Assembly: GCF_020216025.1 (NCBI RefSeq)
Contig: NZ_JAIWNC010000028.1
Location: 79,279 to 143,278, forward strand
Direction of reading: 5' to 3'
DNA: 64,000 bases
Source: Jidongwangia harbinensis
GTDB taxonomy: Bacteria; Actinomycetota; Actinomycetes; Mycobacteriales; Micromonosporaceae
Within the stretch, counting starts at the first letter, position 1. The number at the start of each line of letters is the position of its first letter. Below are positions 51,126-62,351 of this stretch, piece after piece. The notes below the pieces were generated by a model. It worked only from the letters and a program-made list of their open reading frames with translations. It had not been told where the DNA came from and made no database searches. A program made the position numbers and the translations under genes.

Positions 51126-52526
51126 TCATTGTGCCCCTGCGGCGCCGGGTCCGGGGACCCGCCAGCCGTCCGGGTCGACGCCGCCGGGCACCGCGGCGGC
51201 CGGGTCGTAGGGGCGGCGGGTGAACACGAACGTGCCGAGGTCGAGGTGGCTCACCGCACCGGCGGCGTCCCGTACGACCCGCAGCCGTTCGCCGGCGAAG
51301 TAGCCGTTGAGCCCGATCCAGCTGCCGTCGCCGGCCGGGCGCAGCCGGGTTCCCCGGCCCACCGCGCGCAGCCCGGTCAGGTCCAGGAAGCCGTCGGCCA
51401 CCGGGCGCAGCAGGTACGGGGCCGGCCCCCAGTACCAGGGCCCGGCGAGATCCAGCAGGTCCGGGTCGACCACGGGCAGCGGCCGCCACGGCGCCGGGAT
51501 CCGCGGCTCCCGCTCGGCCACCGTGGCCACCAGGTCGGCGGCCATCGTGCTCACCGGGAGTCCGGCGGTCACGTTGCCGAGAACGACGGCGCCCAGCCCG
51601 TCCTCCTCGCTCACCCAGACGGTGGCGAGGAAACCCGGCAGCGAGCCGGTGTGGCCGACCAGCAGCCGCCCGTCCCGGCGGAGGATCTGGGTGCCGAGGC
51701 CGTAGCCGCTGTCCAAGGTGGCGGCCTCGGGCGGAGACGACGGGGTACGCATCTCCGCCACCGTGTCCGGGTGCAGCACCCGTTCGTCGCCGTCGAGCAG
51801 CAGGACCGCGAGCCGGGCCAGATCCGCCGCGGTGGACCAGAGCTGCCCGGCCGGCGCCATCCGCCCGGTGTCCACGTCCGGTTCCGGCAGCAGCACGTCG
51901 GCCCAGGGGTGCACCGCCCAGCCGGTGGCGTGCGGCGCGGCCGGGACCAGCGCGGTCCGGGTCATGCCCAGCGGGTCCAGCACCTCGCGGCGCAGCACCT
52001 CGCCCCACGGCTCGCCGCGCAACCGCTCCACCAGCGCGCCGAGCAGCGCGTACCCCGGATTGGAGTAGTGGTGGCGCCCGCCCGCCGGATGCGGCTGCGG
52101 TTCGGCACCGAGCACATCGGCCAGTTCCGGCCGCAGGTCGCCCGGGGTCCGCTCCCACCACGGTCCGGGCGGGTCCGCGCGCAGCCCGGCGGTGTGCGCC
52201 AGCAGCGCACCGATCGTGGCCTGTCCCGCCGACGTGCCGGGCAGGTGCTCGGCCAGCGGATCGGTCAGCGCCAGCCGGCCCTCGTCGCGCAGGCGCAGCA
52301 CCAGCAGCGCCACGAAGGTCTTGGTGATCGAGCCGATGCGGTACTGGACGTCGCCGTCCGGCGGACGCCCGTCCACGCTCCCCCAGCCCTCCACCCACAC
52401 CGGGCACCCGTCACGCACCACGGCGGCCACGGCCGACGGCGCCCGCCCCTGCACCTGACCGGTGGCGAGACGGTGGCGCAGGGCGCGGCGGGTTTCGGCC
52501 AGGAGATCGGTGCCGGTCGCTGACAT
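51126..52526 (-). CDS. serine hydrolase of the beta-lactamase / D-aminopeptidase family
   Basis: The 466-residue protein has the SxxK motif in GSITKTFVALL, with Ser as nucleophile, the YxN motif as HHYSNPGYALLG, and a C-terminal HTGSLPGFLAT (HxG-like) motif. After about residue 330 a beta-rich C-terminal domain follows, as in class C-like esterases and D-aminopeptidases. No signal peptide is evident. It could hydrolyse an ester or a D-amino-acid peptide. True beta-lactamase activity is not implied. Confidence 0.8.
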   Translation of the reverse strand: MSATGTDLLAETRRALRHRLATGQVQGRAPSAVAAVVRDGCPVWVEGWGSVDGRPPDGDVQYRIGSITKTFVALLVLRLRDEGRLALTDPLAEHLPGTSAGQATIGALLAHTAGLRADPPGPWWERTPGDLRPELADVLGAEPQPHPAGGRHHYSNPGYALLGALVERLRGEPWGEVLRREVLDPLGMTRTALVPAAPHATGWAVHPWADVLLPEPDVDTGRMAPAGQLWSTAADLARLAVLLLDGDERVLHPDTVAEMRTPSSPPEAATLDSGYGLGTQILRRDGRLLVGHTGSLPGFLATVWVSEEDGLGAVVLGNVTAGLPVSTMAADLVATVAEREPRIPAPWRPLPVVDPDLLDLAGPWYWGPAPYLLRPVADGFLDLTGLRAVGRGTRLRPAGDGSWIGLNGYFAGERLRVVRDAAGAVSHLDLGTFVFTRRPYDPAAAVPGGVDPDGWRVPGPGAAGAQ

Positions 52527-52596
52527 GCCGGCGAACGTACCAATGATGACGATCGCGCGGCATCCGGGCGCCCGGACCGGGGCGGCGCGGCCCGGG

Positions 52597-54705
<2,109 letters not shown>

Positions 54706-54794
54706 GCGCCGTGCGTTCCCCGTCGGGCCGTTCACCAACCCCCGTGACACGCGGGCGTCCCGTGACGACTGCCACGGGACGCCGGCGTACCGGG

Positions 54795-55298
54795 TCAGCC
54801 GTGCTGCTCGGTCACCACATACCGGCGCAGGCGGGCCCGGCCGGTTTCCCCGGTCCGGGCGCCGGCGACCGGGCGGGCCGTCGCGTCGTCGGTCCCCGGC
54901 CAGGACGTGTGGTGCTCGGCGTGCCGGGAGTCGGTGCGGGACTCCCGGCCGTAGCCGGCCGTGCCGGTGTCCAGGTCTCCGCCGGCCGCCGGGTACCCGT
55001 AGTACCGGTACAGCTCGTCCTCCTCCGCGGGGCTGAGGTCGCCGTCGGCGTCGATCCGCGGGGCGTTCTTGACGGTGTCGGAGTCGAACGGCACCACGAT
55101 CCGGTCATCGGTGAGCGACGCCCGCTGCAGGGGGACGAACGACTCCTTGGTGCCGAACAGCCCGGTCTTGACCGAGACCCACTCCGGGTCGCCGCTGCGG
55201 TTGTCGAGATAGACCTGACCGGCCGAGCCGATCTTGCCGCCGCCGGACTCGTAGACGTCCTTGCCGAATAGCCTCTGGATGTCATTCCTGGTGATCAT
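54795..55298 (-). CDS. PRC-barrel domain protein
   Basis: The 167-residue protein starts at ATG 55298, just after GAAAGGG. The N-terminal 90 residues are a PRC barrel (DIQRLFGKDVYESGGGKIGS, AGQVYLDNRSGDPEWVSVKT, DDRIVVPFDSDTVKNAPRID). The remaining half is an acidic, probably disordered tail with a basic end. Such proteins are common stress-linked cytosolic proteins in actinobacteria with no known reaction. Confidence 0.8.
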   Translation of the reverse strand: MITRNDIQRLFGKDVYESGGGKIGSAGQVYLDNRSGDPEWVSVKTGLFGTKESFVPLQRASLTDDRIVVPFDSDTVKNAPRIDADGDLSPAEEDELYRYYGYPAAGGDLDTGTAGYGRESRTDSRHAEHHTSWPGTDDATARPVAGARTGETGRARLRRYVVTEQHG

Positions 55299-55609
55299 GC
55301 GAGCCCTTTCCATGGGGGATGGAAACGCACGAAACCGCTGCTCAGCGGCTCGTACGTGATCTCAGATGCCCGCCCATGCACCGCATAAACAATGGCGTTG
55401 TGAATTGTTTCCCGGCCACCTCGATGCATTACCCGAAAGGATTAAGAATGCGCCACGAGCGGTGGCCGCACGGCGGTGCGGCCGACTCGGTGGTACACCG
55501 GCGTGGTCGTGGACGCCGCGCCCGCCCGGCGAGGCGGAGACCGGCCGAGCCGGTCCGCCGTTCCCCTTCGGAGGGGAATCCGACCAGCTCAGCGGCCGTT
55601 GTACCGCAG
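55299..55609. other. divergent intergenic region
   Basis: The stretch between the PRC-barrel gene and the photolyase-like gene is locally less GC-rich around 55,380-55,450 and should hold both promoters. A plus-strand frame is open through it but has poor codon use, so I do not extend the downstream gene into it. Confidence 0.45.
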
Positions 55610-56668
55610 GTGAGCGACGTACTGGACATCCGCCGCATCTACCTCGAGCCGGACGCGGCCGCGCTGCAGCGCGGCAAGGAGGTGCTGGCCCGCTGGCCGG
55701 ACGCCGAGCGCGTCGAGGTGGCCAGCCACCAGCGGATCCCGGAGCTGTACGGCGACGAGACGAACGTCGGCCGCTGGGTCCGGATCAAGCGGGAGGCGCT
55801 GGTGCTCGGCGTGAAGCGGTCACTGACCGCCCGCCCGAACGGCCGCTCGGCCGACTTCATCGCGCCGTCGACCGCCAACGGCTGCGCGATGGCCTGCGCC
55901 TACTGCTACGTGCCGCGGCGCAAGGGCTACAGCAACCCGATCACGGTCTTCGCCAACATCGACAAGATCACCGGGTACGTGCAGCGCCACGTCGCCCGGC
56001 AGGGGGTCAAGCCGGCGCCCAACGAGTGTGACCCGCACGCCTGGGTCTACGACATCGGGGAGAACTCCGACTGCAGCCTGGACGCCCGGATCAGTGACAA
56101 CGTGCGGGACCTGGTGGAGACGTTCCGGTGGATGCCGACCGCCAAGGCCAGCTTCGCCACCAAACACGTCAACACCGACCTGCTGGACTGGGACCCGCAG
56201 GGCCGTACCCGGATCCGGTTCTCGCTGATGCCGCAGGCCGACGCGAAGCTCCTGGACATCCGCACCACGCCGGTGCCCGAGCGGATCGCCGCGATCGACG
56301 ACTTCGTGGCCGCCGGGTACGAGGTGCACGTCAACTTCAGCCCGGTGGTGGTGCGCGACGGCTGGCTCGCCGACTGGGCCGAACTGCTCGACCAGCTCGA
56401 CGCCGGCCTGGGCGCCGCGGCCAAGGCCCAGCTCGCCGCCGAAGTGATCTTCCTGACCCACAACGAGAAGCTGCACCAGGTCAATCTGGGCTGGCACCCG
56501 AAGGCGGAACAGGTGCTGTGGCGCCCCGACCTGCAGCAGGTCAAGCACTCCCAGAACGGCGCCGAGAACGTCCGGTACCGGACCGGCAGCAAGGGCCGGT
56601 ACGTGGCCGCCTTGACCGGCCTCATCGCGCAGCGGACGCCGTATTGTCGTATCCGCTATGCCTTCTAG
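55610..56668 (+). CDS. spore photoproduct lyase family radical SAM protein
   Basis: From GTG 55610 the product is 352 residues. The radical SAM cluster is NGCAMACAYCYVPRR (Cys92, Cys96, Cys99, the C-x3-C-x2-C of SPL). Further conserved parts are FATKHVNTDLLDWDPQGRTR, IRFSLMPQADAKLLDIRT and EVIFLTHNEKLHQVNLGWHP. SPL enzymes repair spore photoproduct thymine dimers using SAM and a 4Fe-4S cluster. The start is uncertain because an in-frame ATG exists at 55448 with weaker codon use. A second SPL-like gene lies 2.3 kb away. Confidence 0.85.
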   Translation: MSDVLDIRRIYLEPDAAALQRGKEVLARWPDAERVEVASHQRIPELYGDETNVGRWVRIKREALVLGVKRSLTARPNGRSADFIAPSTANGCAMACAYCYVPRRKGYSNPITVFANIDKITGYVQRHVARQGVKPAPNECDPHAWVYDIGENSDCSLDARISDNVRDLVETFRWMPTAKASFATKHVNTDLLDWDPQGRTRIRFSLMPQADAKLLDIRTTPVPERIAAIDDFVAAGYEVHVNFSPVVVRDGWLADWAELLDQLDAGLGAAAKAQLAAEVIFLTHNEKLHQVNLGWHPKAEQVLWRPDLQQVKHSQNGAENVRYRTGSKGRYVAALTGLIAQRTPYCRIRYAF

Positions 56669-56728
56669 ACTGATCATCCCCGTCGACGGGGCGCGCACTC
56701 CGGCGATGCGCCTCCCGGTCGCTCGTCC

Positions 56729-57268
56729 GTGAGCGCTCCGGCCCTGGTGGTGGTGAGCGGCGCACCGGGCAGCGGCAAGACCACGCTGGCGCACACGGTG
56801 GCCCGGCACGTCGGCTGCCCCGCGATCTGCCGCGACGAGATCCGCGAGGGCATGGCGCACGCCGGCACCGCCGACCCCACCATGCGCCGCACCCTGGACA
56901 CGTTCTTCGACACGCTGGGCGTGCTGCTGCGCGCCGGGGTGACCGTGGTGGCCGAGTCCGCCTTCCAGGACCGGCTGTGGCGGCCGATCCTGTCCCCGCT
57001 GGCCGGCCTCGCCACCATCCGGATCATCCGGTGCACCGCCGACGCCCGGGTGTCCCGCGACCGGATCGCCCGCCGTCTGGTCACCGACCGGCACCGTGCC
57101 GCGCACCGGGACCGGGAACTGCTGCGCGGCCTCGACGACGGCACCCGGTCGCTGGCCGACTGGACACCGATCGCGCTCAGCGTGCCGACCCTGGTCGTGG
57201 ACACCAGCGACGGCTACGCGCCCGGCCTGGACACCATCGTGGCGTTCGCGGCCGGCCCGCGCCCCTGA
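56729..57268 (+). CDS. P-loop kinase of the zeta-toxin/AAA_33 type
   Basis: The 179-residue protein (GTG start) has Walker A SGAPGSGKTTLAHTVA at about residues 10-25, a CRDEIREGM motif at the usual nucleotide-kinase base position, VTVVAESAFQDRLWRPIL, and an Arg-rich lid (RVSRDRIARRLV). It is a predicted small-molecule or nucleotide kinase. The substrate is unknown. Confidence 0.75.
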   Translation: MSAPALVVVSGAPGSGKTTLAHTVARHVGCPAICRDEIREGMAHAGTADPTMRRTLDTFFDTLGVLLRAGVTVVAESAFQDRLWRPILSPLAGLATIRIIRCTADARVSRDRIARRLVTDRHRAAHRDRELLRGLDDGTRSLADWTPIALSVPTLVVDTSDGYAPGLDTIVAFAAGPRP

Positions 57269-57375
57269 CCACGGGCGGCCGCTGGGGCACCGGCCGCACC
57301 CCTGACCACGGGCGGCCAGTGGGCACCGGCCGCACCCCTGGCCACGGGCGGCCAGTGGGCACCGGCCGCACCCCT
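57267..57375. repeat. 36-bp tandem repeat, three copies
   Basis: Copies start at 57267 (37 bp, one extra G), 57304 and 57340. Each contains CCACGGGCGGCC and GGGCACCGGCCGCACCCCT, with one or two differences. A partial fourth copy follows. The array overlaps the kinase stop codon and lies 13 bp from the end of the converging Nudix gene. Confidence 0.85.
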
Positions 57376-57388
57376 GACCGCGGCGGCC

Positions 57389-57814
57389 CTACGGCGCCGG
57401 CTTCCCGCCTACCGGGAGCAGCTCGAGCGTCGCGGGCAGCTGGGAGTGCAGCGGCGCGGGCAGCGCGTTCGGGGCGAACCAGCCGAGCCGGTCGAACTTG
57501 TGCGGCTCACCGATCGCCACCGCCTCCGGGTCGACCCGTACCGCGAACACGATCGCCACCCAGTGCGACGGCGGGTCCTCGCGCAGCACGTTGCGCACGC
57601 CGAGCAGGGTGGTGCCGAGGGGCTCGGTGGCGTACTCCTCGCGTACCTCCCGGGCCACCGCCGCCTCGAACGTCTCGCCGAACTCCAGGGCCCCGGCGCC
57701 GCAGTCCCAGGCACCGGGTTCGTCCCGGGCACCGGGCGAACGGCGGGCCAGCAGGATCCGGCCTTCGTCGTCCCGGCACACGAAGACACAGGAGACGTCG
57801 GGCTTGCGGGTCAC
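57389..57814 (-). CDS. Nudix hydrolase
   Basis: The 141-residue protein from GTG 57814 carries the Nudix box GALEFGETFEAAVAREVREE (followed by YATE), matching G-x5-E-x7-R-E-x-x-E-E. It hydrolyses a nucleoside diphosphate linked to some moiety; the substrate is not predictable. It converges with the kinase gene across the 36-bp repeats. Confidence 0.85.
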   Translation of the reverse strand: MTRKPDVSCVFVCRDDEGRILLARRSPGARDEPGAWDCGAGALEFGETFEAAVAREVREEYATEPLGTTLLGVRNVLREDPPSHWVAIVFAVRVDPEAVAIGEPHKFDRLGWFAPNALPAPLHSQLPATLELLPVGGKPAP

Positions 57815-57910
57815 GGGCGCCTCCCCGGGCGGTCGCGGACGGTCGCCGCCATGGTGCCGCAGACGCGCCCGTCCTCGGGCACCGGGCCCGCCCCGCGACG
57901 TGTCGGCCCC

Positions 57911-58117
57911 CTCACCCAAACCCCTACGCCCCACACCCGACAGCACCCACCCGCCCGTGTCGACCTACGGCGCGCTCCAAACCCCAACGCCCCACACCCG
58001 ACAGCACCCACCCGCCCGTGTCGACCTACGGCGCGCTCCAAACCCGAACTCCCCACACCCGACAGCACCCACCCGCCCGTGTCGACCTACGGCGCGCTCC
58101 AAACCCCAACGCCCCAC
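57911..58117. repeat. 61-bp tandem repeat, three copies plus a partial
   Basis: Full copies are at 57935-57995, 57996-58056 and 58057-58117; two bases differ in copy 2 (CCGAACTCC against CCCAACGCC). A partial copy precedes at 57911-57934. Each contains CCGTGTCGACCTACGGCGCG. The array lies between the divergent Nudix and BKACE genes, so it may affect their expression or may simply be a variable-number locus. Confidence 0.9.
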
Positions 58118-58205
58118 CCCGATCGCGCCTGCCAACGGCACCTCCGAACCCGCGCTCCCCGCAGCAAGTCGGCGCGCTGCCACGGCGGTCTGGCAGGCTG
58201 GACGG

Positions 58206-58922
58206 GTGATCAGACGGATCAAGGCGTGCCTGAACGGCGGCCGCACCGACCCGCCGGTACCGGTCACTCCGGCGCAGCTGGCGGACGCCGCGACCGGGGC
58301 GGTGGCGGCCGGCGCCGAGGCCGTACACCTGCATCCGCGCGGCCCGGACGGCCACGAGTCCCTGGCCGCGGCGGACGTCGGCGCGGCGGTGTCCGCGGCC
58401 CGCCGGGCCGGAGCGCCGGTGGGCGTGTCGACCGGACTGTGGATCACCGGCGGGGACGTCGCCGCACGGCAACGGCTGGTGCGGGGCTGGGCCGAGCTGG
58501 ACGACCGGCCCGACTTCGCGTCCGTCAACGTGGGCGAGGAGGGGTACGCCGGCCTGGTGGACACGCTCACCGGCCTCGGCGTGGCGGTCGAGGCGGGGGT
58601 GTGGACGCCGGCCGAGGCGGACCGGGCCGGCGACGTGAGCCGGATTCTGGTGGAGATCATCGGTACGCCGGCCGGCGCGGCGGTGTCCGCGGCCGACGCC
58701 GTGCTGGACCGGCTGCACCGGCTCGACTTGCGGGTGCCGGTGCTGCTGCACGGCGAGGACGCGGCGTGCTGGCCGCTGGTGGCGCACGCCGGGCGGCTCG
58801 GCCTGCCCACCCGGATCGGGTTCGAGGACACCCTGACCTTTCCGGACGGCTCCCCCGCGCCCGACAACGCCGCCCTGGTCCGGCGGGCGCTGGCGGTGTG
58901 GACGGCCGGTCAGGTCCAGTAG
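58206..58922 (+). CDS. BKACE (DUF849) beta-keto acid cleavage family protein
   Basis: The 238-residue protein (GTG 58206) begins IRRIKACLNGGRTDPPVPVT and has the zinc-binding AVHLHPRGPDG motif, GVSTGLWIT and ILVEIIGTPAGAA, and ends with THRIGFEDT-like LPTRIGFEDTLTF. BKACE enzymes condense a beta-keto acid with acetyl-CoA to give acetoacetate and a CoA ester. It is slightly shorter than typical 270-300-residue members. Its end overlaps the converging SPL-like gene by 13 bp. Confidence 0.8.
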   Translation: MIRRIKACLNGGRTDPPVPVTPAQLADAATGAVAAGAEAVHLHPRGPDGHESLAAADVGAAVSAARRAGAPVGVSTGLWITGGDVAARQRLVRGWAELDDRPDFASVNVGEEGYAGLVDTLTGLGVAVEAGVWTPAEADRAGDVSRILVEIIGTPAGAAVSAADAVLDRLHRLDLRVPVLLHGEDAACWPLVAHAGRLGLPTRIGFEDTLTFPDGSPAPDNAALVRRALAVWTAGQVQ

Positions 58923-59995
58923 AGCACGCGGCAGCCGGGCAGCCGCCGGGCGATCTCGGTGTCGAACCAGTCGCGCAGCTCGGCCATGGTCTCGCGGGGG
59001 TAGACGTACTTCACCGCGCCGTACCTGCCGTGCTTGCGGCTGCGGGACGCCTCGTCCATCTCCAGACGGGTACGCGGATACCAGCCCAGCAGCACCTCCT
59101 TGCTGCCGGGCGTGAACCGGTGGGTGATCAGTTCCGCGGTCAGGTCGAGTCCGGGCACGCCGGCCACCGCGTCGCGGACCGCGTCCAGCAGCAGCCCGTA
59201 GTGGGTGCGCCAGTCGGGCACCGGCATGATCGGCGCGATGGTGAGTCCGACCGGGTAGCCGTCCAGGGCGAGCCGGCGCAGCGCGGCCAGGCGGTCCTCC
59301 ACCCGGGCGGTGCCGCCCTCCAGGCGGGTGCTGACCGGCCGGCAGTTGACGCTGAACCGGACCCGGGTACGCCCGGCGTGCGGCAGCCCGACGAAGCCGT
59401 CCACGTCGTCGTACTTGGTGGTCCAGCGCAGTTGCACCGGCGCGTCCCAGGCGCCGAAGTGTTCCACCGCGCGCCGCCAGCTGCCGGTGAGGTGTTCCAG
59501 GGCCAGCGGGTCGGTGTAGCAGGACGCCTCGAACGTGGTGCCCTCGTCCGCGCGGGCGGAGCTGCGGCTGGTCACCTGGCCGCGGCCGGCGTAGTCGGTG
59601 AGGCCGGTCAGGATCTCGTCGAGGTCGGCGTACACCCGGGTGACCGGCGGGCCGGACAGCGACCCGGCCAGGTAGCAGTACTGGCAGTGCGCGGGGCAGC
59701 CCTCGGCCAGGTCGAACCGCCAGTCCGCGCTGGGCGCGATGGGCTGCAGCCGGCGCCGTGACGGCGGGCTCACCACGATGGCCAGGGTGGCCTTGGCCCG
59801 GGCGTACGTCTCCCGGTCGGTGGCGCCGCGGACACCGGTGAGCCGGTTCGAGGCGAGCCGTTCCACCTCGAGGCCGCGCGCCTCGGCCAGGGCCATGATC
59901 CGGTGCCCGTGCGGGTGGTCGTACGCGGCCGGCGTGGCCACCACCCGCCGCGGCGTCCACCGGCGCGCCGGGCGGGCCACGGTTTCGTCGGTCAC
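58910..59995 (-). CDS. second spore photoproduct lyase-like radical SAM protein
   Basis: The 361-residue protein has EGCPAHCQYCYLAGS (Cys100, Cys104, Cys107), preceded by DYDH-like PAAYDHPHGHRIMALAEARG, which is typical of SPL-family proteins. TFEASCYTDPLALEHLTGSW and TRVRFSVNCR follow. The C-terminus YPRETMAELRDWFDTEIARR matches the family end. It is paralogous, not close, to the protein at 55.6 kb. Possible roles are DNA photoproduct repair or another radical reaction. Confidence 0.8.
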   Translation of the reverse strand: MTDETVARPARRWTPRRVVATPAAYDHPHGHRIMALAEARGLEVERLASNRLTGVRGATDRETYARAKATLAIVVSPPSRRRLQPIAPSADWRFDLAEGCPAHCQYCYLAGSLSGPPVTRVYADLDEILTGLTDYAGRGQVTSRSSARADEGTTFEASCYTDPLALEHLTGSWRRAVEHFGAWDAPVQLRWTTKYDDVDGFVGLPHAGRTRVRFSVNCRPVSTRLEGGTARVEDRLAALRRLALDGYPVGLTIAPIMPVPDWRTHYGLLLDAVRDAVAGVPGLDLTAELITHRFTPGSKEVLLGWYPRTRLEMDEASRSRKHGRYGAVKYVYPRETMAELRDWFDTEIARRLPGCRVLYWT

Positions 59996-60023
59996 CGTGG
60001 GGGTGGTACCCGCAGGACGCCGG

Positions 60024-61985
60024 TCAAACGGCCGACCGGGAACGCAGGAAGCGCCGCAGGTCCTGGGTCTCGCCGGTGGCCGGGCGGGCGGCCAGGATGC
60101 AGGTGTCGTCGTCCGGGTTGGCCTGCTGCAGCCGGGCCAGCAGTTCGCCCAGCGGGCGTTCCGGCGACGCGGCGACCGCCTCGTCCACCGCGGAGACCAC
60201 CGTGGCCAGGCCGTCGTCCAGGCCGTACCGGCGGTGCTCGACCAGGCCGTCGGTGTAGAGCAGCAGCACGTCGCCGACGCACATCTCGACCTCGGCGCAT
60301 TCGTACCGGGCGTCCTCCAGCACGCCCAGCATCGGGCCGGACGGCCGGGACAGCGGCGCGGTCCGGCCGAACCGGCTCAGCAGCGGCGGCGGGTGCCCGG
60401 CCTGGGCCCAGGTGAGCCGGCGGCGGACCGGATCGTAGCGGGCGATGACCGCGGTCGCCCCCAGCTCCGGGTTCTCCGCCTCCAGCTCGCAGGTGAGCCG
60501 GTTGAGCTGGTCCAGCAGGACCGCCGGGTCGCTGGTGGTGACCGCCAGGGCGCGCAGCGCGTGCCGCAGCTGGGCCATCGTGGTGGCGGCCTGCATGCCG
60601 TGCCCGGACACGTCGCCCACGGCGAGCAGCACCGAGCCGTCGCGCAGCTTGCCGGCGTGGTACCAGTCGCCGCCGACCAGGCTCTCCTGCCCGGCCGGCA
60701 GGTAGCGCAGGGCCACCTTCAGCCCGGGGAACTCCAGCGGGCCGTCCGGCAGCGGCAGGATGATGTGCTGCAGCCGGGCGGCCAGGTCGTGCTCGGCGGC
60801 CAGGGTGCGGCGCTGCTCGGCGAGCTGCTGTTCCACGTCGGCGAGCCGGCGGACGCTGTCCTCACGGGCGGTGACGTCCTGCACGATGCCGTAGATGCGC
60901 AGCGGGCGTCCCTCGGCGTCGCGGATCGCGTCGATCACCGTACGCAGGTGTTTGATGGTGCGGCCGATCCGGACCCGCAGCGTGATGTCGACCCGCTCGG
61001 CCCGCTCGAATGCCTCCGCGGCGGCCATCCGCAGCGCCTGGTCCTCCGGCAGCGTCAGCGCCGCCGACTCCTCCCGGCTCAACGGCCCGAGGGCCGGGTC
61101 CCGCTCGTAGATCCGGTACAGCTGGGCGGACCAGTGCACCTCGCCGCTGACCAGGTCCCATTCGCCCCAGCCGAGGTTGCCGAGGCGTTCGGTGCCGGCC
61201 AGCCGTTCGCTCTCCGGCCGGTCCCCGTCGTGCCGGGTCCAGCTGACCAGCAGGTCGTCGCCGAGCTTGTGGGCGCGTACCGAGAACGTGCCGTCGCCGT
61301 GCCGGAACGGGCCGGTCTCGGCCGGGTCGCCGCTGTCCAGCACCGCGGCGTAACGGGCCCAGCGGTCGCTGACCAGGCTCTCCGGGAAGCTCTCGCCGAG
61401 CGTGGTGCCGAGCAGGTGCCGGCCGGGCCGTCCGTCGGGGGTGACCGCCTCCGGGCTGACCGCGGCGTACCGCAGGTCGGCCAGCCGGCCGGCCGGGTCG
61501 CGGACCGGGGTGAGCAGCGCCACCGAACCGGGCAGCGCGTCCAGGATGTGCTGCACGGCGGACCGCCACGGGTCGGACCGGCGGGCCGGCGCCGGGCCGG
61601 GGAACAGCGCGGCCAGCGGCGTCGCGGACGGGTCCGCCCCGGGGTCCGGCAGGTCGAGCAGCGCGATCACGCCGGCCGCCACCTCGGTGAGATCACGTTG
61701 CTGCTCCGCGGCCATCCGCAGCAGGTGACCGTGCGCCTCGGTGAGCCGGCACCGGGTGCGGCCGGCGAGCAGGCCCACGGCGCGTTCGACCGTGCCCGCG
61801 CCGGCGGTCAGCCGGGACACCGGTGCCCTCAGGTCCTGCACCGCGTCCACGTACGCATGTCTGCCGCCGAGCACCGCACCTCCGATCGCCGTATCCGTGT
61901 TCCTGCATACGCGAGCCGTCCACCGGTCGTCATCCCCCGATCGCCCGGGATGCCGCCGACCCGCGGGGCGAGCGGACAAGATCAC
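60024..61985 (-). CDS. ANTAR/PAS/PP2C (SpoIIE-type) signalling phosphatase
   Basis: The 653-residue protein has an ANTAR-like helical segment (VERAVGLLAGRTRCRLTEAH) near residues 68-115, a PAS-like region around 140-250, a second PAS (GWGEWDLVSGEVHWSAQLYR) around 270-375, a coiled linker, and a C-terminal SpoIIE PP2C domain with GGDWYHAG, AVGDVSGHGMQAAT and LLYTDGLVE. It probably dephosphorylates an anti-sigma antagonist in response to a bound ligand or partner. The first 45 residues are doubtful. Confidence 0.85.
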   Translation of the reverse strand: MILSARPAGRRHPGRSGDDDRWTARVCRNTDTAIGGAVLGGRHAYVDAVQDLRAPVSRLTAGAGTVERAVGLLAGRTRCRLTEAHGHLLRMAAEQQRDLTEVAAGVIALLDLPDPGADPSATPLAALFPGPAPARRSDPWRSAVQHILDALPGSVALLTPVRDPAGRLADLRYAAVSPEAVTPDGRPGRHLLGTTLGESFPESLVSDRWARYAAVLDSGDPAETGPFRHGDGTFSVRAHKLGDDLLVSWTRHDGDRPESERLAGTERLGNLGWGEWDLVSGEVHWSAQLYRIYERDPALGPLSREESAALTLPEDQALRMAAAEAFERAERVDITLRVRIGRTIKHLRTVIDAIRDAEGRPLRIYGIVQDVTAREDSVRRLADVEQQLAEQRRTLAAEHDLAARLQHIILPLPDGPLEFPGLKVALRYLPAGQESLVGGDWYHAGKLRDGSVLLAVGDVSGHGMQAATTMAQLRHALRALAVTTSDPAVLLDQLNRLTCELEAENPELGATAVIARYDPVRRRLTWAQAGHPPPLLSRFGRTAPLSRPSGPMLGVLEDARYECAEVEMCVGDVLLLYTDGLVEHRRYGLDDGLATVVSAVDEAVAASPERPLGELLARLQQANPDDDTCILAARPATGETQDLRRFLRSRSAV

Positions 61986-62012
61986 CCAGACGGACGATGG
62001 CGGAACGGCCGA

Positions 62013-62351
62013 TCAGATCTCGAAGAGGTCCCGTACCGCCTCGGCCAGACGGACCATGCTGGCACCGGTGACCATGCCGATCCGCTCGGCGCCGACCGAG
62101 GCGGGGAGCCGGCGCATCCGGTTCACCACCACCACGCCGGTGATCGGGTCCTGCTCGGTCAGCGCCACCGCGTACGGCGGCAGCTCGGTGGTGCCGCGCT
62201 GGCGCACGATCGGCGCGCAGAACGGCGAGGCGTTGACCCGGTCGTTGTAGGTGTCCGCGGACAGCACGAGCACCCGGTACCGGAGGTCCGTGCGGCTGCC
62301 GATGGTCCAGATCTCGCCGCGCTTCATCGGAGCGTCGGTCCCCTCGGCCAT
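62013..62351 (-). CDS. MazF/PemK-like toxin
   Basis: The 112-residue protein shows the MazF fold: KRGEIWTIGSRTDLRYRVLV, LSADTYNDR, then FCAPIVRQRG and VVVVNRMRRLP, with an AERIGMVTGASMVRLAEAV end. MazF proteins are mRNA interferases. No antitoxin gene is adjacent: upstream lies the divergent gnd promoter. It may be solitary or non-toxic. The start could also be the second methionine (MKRGEIW). Confidence 0.75.
   Translation of the reverse strand: MAEGTDAPMKRGEIWTIGSRTDLRYRVLVLSADTYNDRVNASPFCAPIVRQRGTTELPPYAVALTEQDPITGVVVVNRMRRLPASVGAERIGMVTGASMVRLAEAVRDLFEI

Noticed and set aside
57911..58117. Tandem 61-bp units considered as a CRISPR array
   Set aside because: The units are contiguous near-identical copies without unique spacers, and no cas genes are present.
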